Origin: Melioribacteraceae bacterium
GTDB lineage: Bacteria > Bacteroidota > Ignavibacteria > Ignavibacteriales > Melioribacteraceae
Direction of reading: 5' to 3'
DNA: 7,524 nt
Assembly (NCBI GenBank): GCA_026983755.1
Contig: JALSTL010000184.1
Location: forward strand, 1-7,524
Shown piece after piece: positions 1 through 6,948 of the stretch. Every line of letters starts with the position of its first letter. The stretch's first letter is position 1. The notes under the pieces were generated by a model. That model ran no database searches. It saw nothing but the letters and a program-made list of their open reading frames with translations, and was not told the DNA's origin. The translations under genes and the position numbers were made by a program.

Positions 1-785
1 CTTGTTAAATATTTATAAACAAGTTTAAACGGATTTGGTCTTGAACCCGGTGTTGCAAAATTAGCCGAACCGAAAGTTATAAGTTTTCCTTCGGGAGCAA
101 GCAAAGAAAAACTATCTTTAAATATTTTTCCTCCGATACTTTCAAGAACAATATCAAGATTTCTGTTTCCCAAACTTTCTTTTAATTGCCGTTTAAAATT
201 TTTACTTCGTACAATAACTTTATTATATCCTTCCTTATTTAGCAAATTTCTCTTAGTTTCATTTCCTATTGTTCCGATGGTAAAAGCATTAAATTTTTTA
301 GCAATTCTGTTAGCATAAATTCCCACACCGCCGGCAGCACTATGTATTAAAACGGTTTTATTATTTTTTATATTACCCAAAACTTTTAAAGCATAATAAG
401 CCGTTAAAGAATTTACCAACAGAGAACTGCCTTCGTTGAAATTCCAATTTTCCGGAATTTTAAAAACATACGATGAATCAATATTAAGATAAGTTGAATA
501 AGCACCAAAACGTTTAAGTCCAATTACCTTATCACCAATTTTAAAATCACTAACTCCACTTCCTTTTTTAATTACAATACCGGAATACTCCAATCCGGGA
601 ATAAAACTTCCTATTGGTGTGGCGCTATATAAACCCCAAATTGCAAAAAGATCGGCAAAGTTTAATCCTATTGATTTTACTTTCACACATACTTCATTAA
701 CTTTTGGCTCGGATAAATTTTCTTCAACTAAAATTAAATTTGTAATTGAACCGGTTTTGTTTATTCTGTAAGCTTTTCTTTTCAT
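1..785 (-). CDS. Medium-chain reductase, quinone oxidoreductase / VAT-1-like (3' end outside window)
   Basis: Reading the complement from the ATG at 785-783 gives 261 uninterrupted codons that leave the window with no stop, so the C-terminus (probably 60-80 residues) is missing. The start is M-K-R-K-A-Y-R. An alcohol-dehydrogenase GroES-like domain covers roughly residues 25-115. A Rossmann cofactor-binding domain follows, with the nucleotide-binding motif H-S-A-A-G-G-V-G at residues 148-155. Further on are L-D-I-V-L-E-S-I-G-G and a G-K-L-I-T-F-G-S-A-N stretch like that of VAT-1/zeta-crystallin proteins. No catalytic zinc cysteine/histidine set is visible, which fits the zinc-independent NAD(P)H:quinone reductase branch. 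Such enzymes reduce quinones or enone-type substrates with NADPH in the cytosol; the actual substrate cannot be told from sequence. It is transcribed divergently from the desulfhydrase-like gene. The family call is firm; the specific activity is not. Confidence 0.88.
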   Translation of the reverse strand, partial: MKRKAYRINKTGSITNLILVEENLSEPKVNEVCVKVKSIGLNFADLFAIWGLYSATPIGSFIPGLEYSGIVIKKGSGVSDFKIGDKVIGLKRFGAYSTYLNIDSSYVFKIPENWNFNEGSSLLVNSLTAYYALKVLGNIKNNKTVLIHSAAGGVGIYANRIAKKFNAFTIGTIGNETKRNLLNKEGYNKVIVRSKNFKRQLKESLGNRNLDIVLESIGGKIFKDSFSLLAPEGKLITFGSANFATPGSRPNPFKLVYKYLT

Positions 786-882
786 TTTAAAAATTAAGAG
801 AATAATTAAAAATTAAATAACCTTGGATAAACATAACTTTACCTGTTCATCAAAGCAAGAACAAACTTTTTTGTAATTGTAA

Positions 883-924
883 TATCAATTGCTTTTCCGC
901 TTTAGTAAAGTAAAATAATTGATA
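883..924. repeat. Imperfect inverted repeat / hairpin between divergent genes
   Basis: Arms TATCAATT (883-890) and AATTGATA (917-924) are perfectly complementary. Pairing can continue inward through a G-U wobble (891/916), one mismatch, and three A-T pairs (893-895 with 912-914). A separate inner stem CTTT/AAAG (900-903 with 907-910) closes on a 3-base loop. CAATT at 886-890 can alternatively pair with AATTG at 875-879. The element sits about 100 bases upstream of the minus-strand reductase start and about 120 bases upstream of the desulfhydrase-like start. It could be an operator dyad or a leader RNA structure, or chance in AT-rich DNA. No U-tract follows on the plus strand, so it is not a classical terminator. 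Confidence 0.35.
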
Positions 925-1043
925 AACAACCGTTATTTTAAAACATCTTTTATCCTTCCACAAAAATTTAAGTAATGTTTCAAAAAATTTTCATTCTTAA
1001 TAATTATTTTGTATATCTTATAATTAAAGATAAAGGTGCTAAA

Positions 1044-2003
1044 ATGAGAGAACCAAAAAAATTAAAACTTGCAAATATCCCAACTCCATTAATCAATTCG
1101 GAATTTGAAGGATGCAAATTTAAAATCAAAAGGGATGATTTTACCGGAATGGAACTTTCCGGCAATAAAGTTAGAAAGTTGGAATATCTTCTTTACGAAG
1201 CAAAGAAACAAAAAGTTGATTATGTATTTACAAGTGGCGGAGACCAATCCAATCACTCACGTGCAACATGCATTGCCACAATGCAATTGGGAATTAAATC
1301 AAAATTGTTTTTATGGGGCAAAGACAAAAAAATTGCCGAAGGAAATTTATTTTTAGATAAATTAACTAATACCGAAATAGAATTTTTTACAAAAAAAGAA
1401 TATGAAAATATATCTTTAATAATGGAAAATGAAAAAAACAAATATAGAAAAAAAGGTAAAAAAGTTTTTGTAATTCCATCAGGTGGTTCTTCTACACTTG
1501 GTATATGGGGATATATTAATTTTATGAAAGAACTTTCCCAACAAATTGATATTAAAAAATTAAAAGGAATTGTTGTTGCCGCCGGAACCGGTGGAACTGC
1601 AGCCGGATTATTACTTGGTGCAAAAATATTTGGTTTTACCGAACTAAAAATTTATCCGGTTAATGTTATTTATTCCGAAAATGAAATTAAAAATAAAATT
1701 TCATCTTTGGTTAAAAATTGTATTCGTGATTATAAAATGAATATTAATCCCGATATTGATAATCTTATTGTTTTAGACGGTTATTCTTTGGAAGGATACA
1801 AAAATATTACAAAAACAAAAGTAAAAGTTTTGAAAAGTTACTTTAAACAAAGTGGAATTTTATTAGACCCGATTTATACAGGTAAAGCATTTGTCGCATT
1901 CTACGAAAACTTTTTAAATGGCAAAAAGAAAAGTAACGTTTTATTTTTACATACCGGCGGATTTTTCGGAACATTCGCTAAGAGAAAAGATTTTATATTT
2001 TAA
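1044..2003 (+). CDS. PLP-dependent D-cysteine desulfhydrase / ACC deaminase family protein
   Basis: A 319-residue fold-type II PLP enzyme of normal family length. The probable PLP lysine is K42 in S-G-N-K-V-R-K-L-E. The substrate-binding Q-S-N-H motif lies at residues 68-71, the glycine-rich phosphate loop G-T-G-G-T at 181-185, and H-T-G-G near the C-terminus at 303-306. Two positions separate the subfamilies. Pseudomonas ACC deaminase has Glu in D-P-V-Y-E-G-K and Leu in H-L-G-G; here they are Thr279 (D-P-I-Y-T-G-K) and Thr304 (H-T-G-G), which favours D-cysteine desulfhydrase (D-cysteine to pyruvate, H2S and ammonia). I chose the ATG at 1044 because an AAAGG-like ribosome site lies 5-9 bases upstream and family similarity begins soon after it. 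A longer frame opens at 975, but its first 23 residues are AT-rich and unlike the family. The upstream neighbour is divergent and gives no pathway clue. Confidence 0.85.
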   Translation: MREPKKLKLANIPTPLINSEFEGCKFKIKRDDFTGMELSGNKVRKLEYLLYEAKKQKVDYVFTSGGDQSNHSRATCIATMQLGIKSKLFLWGKDKKIAEGNLFLDKLTNTEIEFFTKKEYENISLIMENEKNKYRKKGKKVFVIPSGGSSTLGIWGYINFMKELSQQIDIKKLKGIVVAAGTGGTAAGLLLGAKIFGFTELKIYPVNVIYSENEIKNKISSLVKNCIRDYKMNINPDIDNLIVLDGYSLEGYKNITKTKVKVLKSYFKQSGILLDPIYTGKAFVAFYENFLNGKKKSNVLFLHTGGFFGTFAKRKDFIF

Positions 2004-2034
2004 AATATCGGTTTTTATAAATTCCGGTTAAGAA

Positions 2035-2042
2035 TAAATTTG
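2035..2042 (+). promoter_or_regulatory. Possible Bacteroidota-type -7 element upstream of the B12-binding gene
   Basis: TAAATTTG matches the TAnnTTTG -7 consensus known from Bacteroidota primary-sigma promoters. It lies 62 bases before the GTG start of the B12-binding gene. The matching upstream TTTG element is not convincing: only a T-run is present near 2012-2016. In DNA this AT-rich a match can arise by chance, and the sigma preference of this organism is not known. Confidence 0.22.
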
Positions 2043-2090
2043 TCTGATATTAAACCATTCCTTATTTTTATAATAATAAAAACTTAAAGA

Positions 2091-2097
2091 AGAAGGA
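2091..2097 (+). promoter_or_regulatory. Shine-Dalgarno sequence supporting a GTG start
   Basis: AGAAGGA ends 6 bases before the GTG at 2104. It is the clearest ribosome binding site in the window and fixes the GTG as the start of the B12-binding gene. The next in-frame ATG encodes Met33, beyond the conserved cobalamin motif, so it cannot be the true start. Confidence 0.7.
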
Positions 2098-2103
2098 AAA
2101 GCA

Positions 2104-2517
2104 GTGGAAAAAAAAATTAGAGTAATAATTGCCAAAGCCGGTTTGGATGGACATGATAGAGGTGCTAAAGTAATAGCAGCCGCTTTACGTGATGCAGGTA
2201 TGGAGGTTATCTATACCGGTTTACGTCAAACACCAAAAACAATAGTTAACGCTGCCATTCAAGAAGATGTTGATGCAATTGGAGTTAGTATTTTATCTGG
2301 TGCTCACATGACGGTTTTTCCGCAAATATTAGATGAAATGAAAACACAAGGAGTTGATGATATTCTTTTGTTTGGCGGTGGAATAATTCCGGAAGAAGAT
2401 ATTGTAAAACTTAAAGAGCTTGGAGTTGGCGAATTATTCACACCCGGAGCCGATACAACTGAAGTTGCACGTTTTTTGGAAAATTGGGTGAAACAACATC
2501 CGAGAACCGTTGAATAA
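2104..2517 (+). CDS. Cobalamin B12-binding subunit of methylmalonyl-CoA mutase type
   Basis: A 137-residue stand-alone B12-binding domain, the usual size for the separate small (C-terminal domain) subunit of acyl-CoA mutases. The base-off/His-on motif D-x-H-x-x-G is intact as D15-G-H17-D-R-G20, where H17 would coordinate cobalt. It is followed by S-x-L at S62-I-L64 and the glycine-rich G-G-G at 91-93, both of which contact the nucleotide tail of cobalamin. The opening [15 protein letters not shown] is typical of methylmalonyl-CoA mutase C-terminal domains. The protein needs a catalytic large subunit carrying the TIM barrel to interconvert methylmalonyl-CoA and succinyl-CoA, or a related pair; none is in the window. 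Translation begins at a GTG with a good ribosome site. The gene stands 100 bases after the desulfhydrase gene and 126 bases before the next, so it may be transcribed alone. The exact acyl-CoA substrate of its partner cannot be read from this domain. Confidence 0.93.
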   Translation: MEKKIRVIIAKAGLDGHDRGAKVIAAALRDAGMEVIYTGLRQTPKTIVNAAIQEDVDAIGVSILSGAHMTVFPQILDEMKTQGVDDILLFGGGIIPEEDIVKLKELGVGELFTPGADTTEVARFLENWVKQHPRTVE

Positions 2518-2643
2518 CTTTGGATAAACTTTTTTTTCATATCTCGATTTATTAAAAAAAAACATTTTTATTAATCTATTAAAATAATTCCGGATTTGTA
2601 CGAACTTGTTTTCTTTTAATTTAACATGAAATAAATTTATCAA

Positions 2644-3747
2644 ATGCAGCAATCTAAACAAAATAGAATTCTTTACCTGGATGTTATGCGTGCTTTTGCG
2701 GTATTTATGATGATTCAAGGGCATACCGTAGATACTTTTTTATCCGATAGCGTACGTTCATCGGAATCGTTCTTTTATATTGTTTGGTACAATATGCGTG
2801 GTTTTACAGCTCCTGTATTTATGTTTACGGCGGGTGTTGTTTTTACTTATTTGATGAAAATTGAGAAATATAAATTTTCGGAAAATCCGAGAATAAAAAA
2901 AGGTATCAAACGTGGCTCTATGCTTATTGGATTAGGTTATCTTTTACGTTATCCAACGGAAAGATTTTTTGATTTTAGATATGTTACACATGAAAAGTGG
3001 AGTACATTTTTTGCCGTTGATGCACTTCAGTTAATAGGTTTCGGATTACTATTTATTATTTTTTTCGTTTTTGTTTCAAAAAGTTTCAAATTTAAATTTA
3101 CCACAATAATTTTTTATACAATATTGTTTCTCTTTTTTGGTACGCCCATTCTAAAACCGGTTGACTTCACAAAGTATTTACCCGAATATTTTGCCGCTTA
3201 CTTAAACAATAATACCGGTTCTCCGTTTCCGTTTTTCCCTTGGTTAATTTATATCTTTTCCGGCTCTTTGCTGGGATATTATTTAAGAAAACACGAAACT
3301 ATTTACAAAAAAAAATTATTCGGATATAAACTAATGAGTTTCGGCTTAAGTATGACAGCAATGTTTTATATAATATCGTATATTCATGATAATTATTTTA
3401 ACGGTAATAGTATTTGGCTTTCATCGTTTAGTATTATCTTTTTAAGATTAGGATTTGTTATTTTACTTAACGGAATAATGAGTTTAATTGCACGAAAAAC
3501 AAAATCAATACCTAATATAATAATCCATGCAGGAAGGCATACTTTAATATTGTACATTGTTCATTTGATAATGCTTTACGGAAGTGCATGGTCTTTGGGT
3601 CTGAATTATTTATATGGAAAAAGTTTTAATACAAAGGAAACAATCTTAGCAACGGTAATTATGTTATCTTTAATGATGTTACTTGTTGTAGTAATTGAAA
3701 AAATAAAAAGTATAAGAATTACTAATTTAGTAACCGATAATATTTAA
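2644..3747 (+). CDS. Polytopic DUF1624/HGSNAT-like membrane protein, putative acyltransferase
   Basis: A 367-residue, strongly hydrophobic protein with about ten predicted membrane segments, roughly at residues 10-27, 52-70, 90-103, 125-146, 152-170, 197-214, 228-246, 260-282, 297-316 and 333-351. Near the N-terminus L-D-V-M-R-A-F-A (12-19) and M-I-Q-G-H27-T match the D-x-x-R...G-H pattern shared by acyltransferase-3 and heparan-alpha-glucosaminide N-acetyltransferase (DUF1624) proteins. Other family-like stretches are F-T-A-P-V-F-M-F-T-A-G (54-64), V-D-A-L-Q-L-I-G (125-132), F-P-W-L (198-201) with a following S-G-S-L-L-G, and G-R-H-T-L-I-L-Y-I-V-H (297-307). Such proteins move acyl groups across the inner membrane onto sugars or lipids; the donor and acceptor here are unknown. 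The ATG at 2644 lacks a clear ribosome site, but the conserved region begins only a few codons later. ruvB follows after 15 bases, suggesting a shared transcript with no functional link. An acyltransferase-3 assignment is the main alternative. Confidence 0.78.
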   Translation: MQQSKQNRILYLDVMRAFAVFMMIQGHTVDTFLSDSVRSSESFFYIVWYNMRGFTAPVFMFTAGVVFTYLMKIEKYKFSENPRIKKGIKRGSMLIGLGYLLRYPTERFFDFRYVTHEKWSTFFAVDALQLIGFGLLFIIFFVFVSKSFKFKFTTIIFYTILFLFFGTPILKPVDFTKYLPEYFAAYLNNNTGSPFPFFPWLIYIFSGSLLGYYLRKHETIYKKKLFGYKLMSFGLSMTAMFYIISYIHDNYFNGNSIWLSSFSIIFLRLGFVILLNGIMSLIARKTKSIPNIIIHAGRHTLILYIVHLIMLYGSAWSLGLNYLYGKSFNTKETILATVIMLSLMMLLVVVIEKIKSIRITNLVTDNI

Positions 3748-3762
3748 CAAAAATAATTGTAC

Positions 3763-4791
3763 ATGAGAAAATCGAAAACAACAACACCATCGCTTAATGA
3801 TGAAGAAGTAGGATTTGAACAAACAATAAGACCTAAAATATTTGCTGATTTTACCGGACAAAAAAAAATAACGGATAATCTAAAAGTATTTATCGGAGCG
3901 GCATTAAAAAGAAAAGAAAGTTTGGATCATGTTTTGCTTACCGGTCCGCCCGGATTAGGTAAAACTACCTTAGCAAATATTATTGCCAATGAAATGGGTG
4001 TAAAACTAAAAACAACTTCCGGACCTGTTTTGGAAAAACCCGGTGATTTGGCGGGATTATTAACTAACCTTGAAGAAAACTCCGTTCTGTTTATAGATGA
4101 AATTCACCGTTTAAGTTCCGTAGTAGAAGAATATCTTTATTCGGCAATGGAAGATTATAAAATTGATATAATGATTGATACAGGTCCTAGCGCAAGAACG
4201 GTGCAAATAAAATTACCTCAATATACTTTGGTCGGAGCTACAACAAGAGCCGGTTTACTTACAGCTCCGTTGCGAGATCGTTTTGGAATTAAATCCCGTT
4301 TAGATTATTATGACAGTTCTTTACTAACTAAAATAATTAAACGAGCCGCAAAAATATTAAATATAGAAATTGATGAAGATGCTGCCGAAGAAATAGCAAA
4401 ACGTTCAAGAGGAACACCGCGTATTGCAAACAGATTGCTTAGGCGTACACGGGATTTTGCCGATTATCAAAATTTAAATCGTATAAACTTGCAAATAGCA
4501 AAAACCGCTCTTTCCGCTTTGGAAGTTGATAACTTTGGACTTGATGAAATGGATAAAGCAATTATAAATACAATTATAGAAAAATTTAAAGGCGGACCGG
4601 TCGGAATAAACACATTGGCAGTTTCCGTAAATGAAGATGCCGGAACTTTGGAAGAAGTTTACGAACCATATTTAATTCAACAAGGATTTATTCAAAGAAC
4701 ACCGCGAGGAAGGGAAGCAACGGATTTGGCCTATGTACGCTTTGGTAAAACAAAAATAAAAAAAGAAGATCAAAGTAATTTATTTAAATAA
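3763..4791 (+). CDS. ruvB: Holliday junction branch migration helicase RuvB
   Basis: A complete 342-residue RuvB, the standard length. It is the AAA+ motor that, loaded by RuvA, drives branch migration of Holliday junctions before RuvC cleavage. Visible motifs are the early R-P-x-x-F-x-D-F-x-G-Q (23-33), Walker A G-P-P-G-L-G-K-T (61-68), Walker B F-I-D-E-I-H (110-115), the sensor region G-A-T-T-R-A-G (158-164), and L-R-D-R-F-G with the arginine-finger area (170-175). Next comes the sensor II-like [15 protein letters not shown]-terminal winged-helix domain ends in [11 protein letters not shown], the DNA-binding tail. I chose the ATG at 3763; an in-frame TTG two codons earlier (3757) is possible but less likely. 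No strong ribosome site is visible. Neither ruvA nor ruvC is in the window. The gene closes with tandem stops TAATAA (4789-4794). Confidence 0.98.
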   Translation: MRKSKTTTPSLNDEEVGFEQTIRPKIFADFTGQKKITDNLKVFIGAALKRKESLDHVLLTGPPGLGKTTLANIIANEMGVKLKTTSGPVLEKPGDLAGLLTNLEENSVLFIDEIHRLSSVVEEYLYSAMEDYKIDIMIDTGPSARTVQIKLPQYTLVGATTRAGLLTAPLRDRFGIKSRLDYYDSSLLTKIIKRAAKILNIEIDEDAAEEIAKRSRGTPRIANRLLRRTRDFADYQNLNRINLQIAKTALSALEVDNFGLDEMDKAIINTIIEKFKGGPVGINTLAVSVNEDAGTLEEVYEPYLIQQGFIQRTPRGREATDLAYVRFGKTKIKKEDQSNLFK

Positions 4792-4957
4792 TAAATCAGC
4801 AAAAAAAATTAAAAAATATATTTTATAATATCACACCGATTGCTGTAGAGGAAAAATAAAATAATCCGATTCCATATTTTTTTGGAAAAACCAATTTGTT
4901 AATTTTATTTCTGCAAATCTTTCGGTTAGTTTAAATGTAAAAACAAAAATTTAAAAT

Positions 4958-4978
4958 AATATTTAAACTTTAAATATT
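4958..4978. repeat. Perfect 10-base palindrome upstream of kdsA
   Basis: Arms AATATTTAAA (4958-4967) and TTTAAATATT (4969-4978) are exact reverse complements around a single C. The element lies 36 bases before the ATG of kdsA, in the 223-base gap after ruvB where a promoter for the Kdo/LPS genes would be expected. The one-base spacer is too short for an RNA hairpin loop without opening the stem, so a dimeric regulator site is the more natural reading if it is real. All arm bases are A or T, so chance is a serious alternative. Confidence 0.35.
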
Positions 4979-5014
4979 TGTTTTAGTGGATTTAATTTTT
5001 TGAAAAAAGCAAAT

Positions 5015-5827
5015 ATGATAACATTAAATAACATAAAAATTGCAAATAATTTACCATTTGTTTTAATTGCCGGACCTTGTGTAATTGAAAATGAAGAAGT
5101 TACAATTACAACTGCAAAAAGAATAATGGAGATTTCTAACAAATTGGAAATTCCTTTCATCTTCAAATCAAGTTTTAAAAAAGCAAACAGAACCAGTTTA
5201 AATTCATTTACTGGCTTGGAATTTGAAGAGGCAATTAACATATTAAAAAAAGTTAAGGAAAAATTTAATATTCCAATTCTTACGGATGTTCATACTGTAG
5301 AAGATATTAAAAAAGTTTCTCCGGTTGTTGATGTATTGCAAATTCCGGCGTTTTTATGCAGACAAACGGATTTACTAATTGCCGCAGGTAAAAGCGGTAA
5401 AATTGTAAATATAAAAAAAGGACAATTTCTGGCTCCCGAAGATATGAAATATGTTGCCGAAAAAGTTGAAAGTACAAGTAATTCAAACATACTTCTAACC
5501 GAACGTGGAACAACATTCGGCTATCATAATTTGGTTGTTGATATGCGCTCGTTAGTTACAATGAATGAACTTGGTTATCCGGTTGTTATGGATGCAACAC
5601 ATTCCGTACAAATGCCAAGCAGTACAAATGTAACCGGCGGAGAACCGAAATTTATTGAACCTTTGGCAAAAGCTGCTGCTGCCGTTGGAATTGCTGCATT
5701 ATTTTTAGAAGTGCATCCTAATCCGAAAGAAGCGCTAAGCGATGCAGGAAGTCAGTTACACATTGATAAACTTGAAAAATTATTGACTAAAATAAAAGAT
5801 ATTGATAAAGTTGTTAAAAGATACTGA
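5015..5827 (+). CDS. kdsA: 3-deoxy-8-phosphooctulonate (Kdo-8-phosphate) synthase, metal-dependent type
   Basis: A complete 270-residue cytosolic TIM-barrel enzyme. It condenses phosphoenolpyruvate with D-arabinose 5-phosphate to form Kdo 8-phosphate, the committed step of Kdo synthesis for LPS. Family blocks in order are A-G-P-C (19-22), F-K-S-S-F-K-K-A-N-R-T-S (50-61), L-T-D-V-H (89-93), I-P-A-F-L-C-R-Q-T-D (110-119), N-I-K-K-G-Q-F-L-A-P (132-141), and L-T-E-R-G-T-T-F-G-Y (161-170). They continue with M-D-A-T-H-S-V-Q (192-199) and E-V-H-P-N-P (232-237). The four metal ligands of the Aquifex-type enzyme correspond to C22, H196, E232 and D243, all present; the metal-free E. coli enzyme has Asn at the Cys position. 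The ATG at 5015 is preferred over an in-frame TTG at 5000 because it gives a normal N-terminus. The next gene supplies its sugar-phosphate substrate. A 3-deoxy-heptulosonate synthase is less likely, because the K-A-N-R-T-S and P-A-F-L-C-R-Q-T-D blocks are KdsA-like. Confidence 0.97.
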   Translation: MITLNNIKIANNLPFVLIAGPCVIENEEVTITTAKRIMEISNKLEIPFIFKSSFKKANRTSLNSFTGLEFEEAINILKKVKEKFNIPILTDVHTVEDIKKVSPVVDVLQIPAFLCRQTDLLIAAGKSGKIVNIKKGQFLAPEDMKYVAEKVESTSNSNILLTERGTTFGYHNLVVDMRSLVTMNELGYPVVMDATHSVQMPSSTNVTGGEPKFIEPLAKAAAAVGIAALFLEVHPNPKEALSDAGSQLHIDKLEKLLTKIKDIDKVVKRY

Positions 5828-5843
5828 AATAATTGAATTGTAT

Positions 5844-5903
5844 TTTTATTGCTTTGCTGAAGACTTCTTAAAATATATTTTTTCTTTATGCATAGCAGTA
5901 AAA
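5844..5903 (+). repeat. Imperfect inverted repeat between kdsA and the isomerase gene
   Basis: Arms 5844-5857 (TTTTATTGCTTTGC) and 5890-5903 (GCATAGCAGTAAAA) pair over 14 positions with one G-U wobble and one T-T mismatch around a 32-base loop. No U-tract follows, so it does not look like an intrinsic terminator. It might be an RNA processing or stability structure inside a kdsA-isomerase-lptC transcript, or chance in AT-rich sequence. Confidence 0.25.
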
Positions 5904-5973
5904 CAAATTACTAATCTGTTCTACAAATATTTTAACGCTGACTTACTTAAATAACAAAACATTTGTGAATATT

Positions 5974-6948
5974 ATGACAGAACAAAATATATTGGAAACC
6001 GGAAAAAAAGTAATAGAAGTAGAACATAAAGAGGTATTAAATTTACAAGCGAAAATTAATTCCTCGTTTGTAAAAGCAGTTCAACTTATCTTTAATTCGA
6101 AAGGAAGAGTGATAATTACTGGCGTAGGTAAATCCGGTTTAATTGCAAGAAAAATTGTTGCTACTTTAAACTCAACCGGAACATCCTCAATATATCTACA
6201 TCCAACAGATGCACTACACGGAGATTTGGGTTTGGTTCGGAAAGAAGATGTTGTTATCATTATTTCAAAAAGCGGTGCAACGGATGAACTTATTAACTTG
6301 GTTGCCATGATTAATAGAATGAAAGTTCCGGTAATAGGGATGCTTGGCAACAACAAATCCGTTTTGGCTAAATCTTGCAATGTTATTCTCGATGTTTCAG
6401 TTAAAGAAGAAGCTTGTCCACACGGACTTGCACCTACCTCATCAACAACAGTATCAATGGTTTTAGGCGATGCACTTGCCGTTGCGGTTCTTAAACTTCG
6501 TAAATTTACACCTAACGATTTTGCAATGTTGCATCCCGCCGGTAGTTTGGGAAAAAAATTATTGTTGAAAATTTCCGAAATTATGTACCGAGAGAACAAC
6601 TTTCCGGTAGTAAACGAAAAAGCTTCCATAAAAGATACAATTCTGGAAATGACTGTAAAAAGGCTTGGAGCTACTTGCGTTGTTGATAACAATAATAATT
6701 TAGTTGGAATTATAACCGATGGCGATTTAAGAAGACAACTTGAAAAATCTCTCAGTATAAAAAATTTGCAAGCAAAAGATATAATGACCAAAAATCCGAA
6801 AACAATAAACCAAAAATTGCTGGCATCCTTTGCTCTTCAACAAATGGAAAAATATAATATTACTTCGCTGATAGTGTTAAATGATAACAATAAACCGGTA
6901 GGCTTGGTTCATCTGCATGATTTGGTTAAACTTGGCTTGCAAAAATAA
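5974..6948 (+). CDS. kdsD: D-arabinose-5-phosphate isomerase, KdsD/KpsF family (SIS plus two CBS domains)
   Basis: A complete 324-residue enzyme that interconverts D-ribulose 5-phosphate and D-arabinose 5-phosphate, the sugar used by the kdsA product encoded just upstream. An SIS domain fills about residues 30-185. It contains G-V-G-K-S-G (50-55), H-P-T-D-A-L-H-G-D-L-G (76-86), S-K-S-G-A-T-D-E (98-105), E-A-C-P-H-G-L-A-P-T (146-155) and H-P-A-G-S-L-G (187-193). K53, E105, E146 and H187 line up, with a constant offset of six, with the catalytic-site residues K59, E111, E152 and H193 described for E. coli KdsD/KpsF. Two CBS domains follow at about 203-260 and 270-324. The start is probably the ATG at 5974; an in-frame GTG at 5965 would add three residues. 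Neither has a good ribosome site. The stop overlaps the lptC start by one base. Naming it kdsD rather than kpsF is a choice: context is LPS, and no capsule genes are seen. Confidence 0.96.
   Translation: MTEQNILETGKKVIEVEHKEVLNLQAKINSSFVKAVQLIFNSKGRVIITGVGKSGLIARKIVATLNSTGTSSIYLHPTDALHGDLGLVRKEDVVIIISKSGATDELINLVAMINRMKVPVIGMLGNNKSVLAKSCNVILDVSVKEEACPHGLAPTSSTTVSMVLGDALAVAVLKLRKFTPNDFAMLHPAGSLGKKLLLKISEIMYRENNFPVVNEKASIKDTILEMTVKRLGATCVVDNNNNLVGIITDGDLRRQLEKSLSIKNLQAKDIMTKNPKTINQKLLASFALQQMEKYNITSLIVLNDNNKPVGLVHLHDLVKLGLQK

Noticed and set aside
1019..1024. TATAAT sequence just upstream of the desulfhydrase-like start
   Set aside because: There is no acceptable -35 partner (CTTAAT at the right distance), and TATAAT-like words are common in this base composition.
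975..1043. N-terminal extension of the desulfhydrase-like gene by 23 codons from an upstream ATG
   Set aside because: The extra residues are unlike the family, the stretch reads as AT-rich intergenic DNA, and a ribosome-site-like AAAGG precedes the ATG at 1044.
823..2529. The word TTGGATAAAC repeated at 823-832 and 2520-2529
   Set aside because: There are only two copies of ten bases in differently oriented contexts, with no further shared flanks, so coincidence is likely.
2530..2570. T-run and AT-rich inverted repeat after the B12-binding gene as an intrinsic terminator
   Set aside because: No GC-containing stem precedes the T-run at 2530-2537, and the later repeat is purely A/T with mismatches, so neither would form a stable terminator hairpin.
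4870..4887. Small stem TTCCA / TGGAA in the ruvB-kdsA gap as a ruvB terminator
   Set aside because: It has only five base pairs with a T-rich 8-base loop, lies about 80 bases past the ruvB stop, and is followed by A residues rather than T on the coding strand.
5888..5914. Eight-codon leader peptide ATG...TAA upstream of the isomerase gene
   Set aside because: It has no ribosome site and no run of regulatory codons, and such short frames are frequent by chance.
6081..6791. A 236-codon open frame on the minus strand across the isomerase gene
   Set aside because: It lies wholly antisense to a gene with clear catalytic motifs, shows no recognisable domain, and has a serine/threonine/isoleucine-rich make-up typical of antisense frames in AT-rich DNA.
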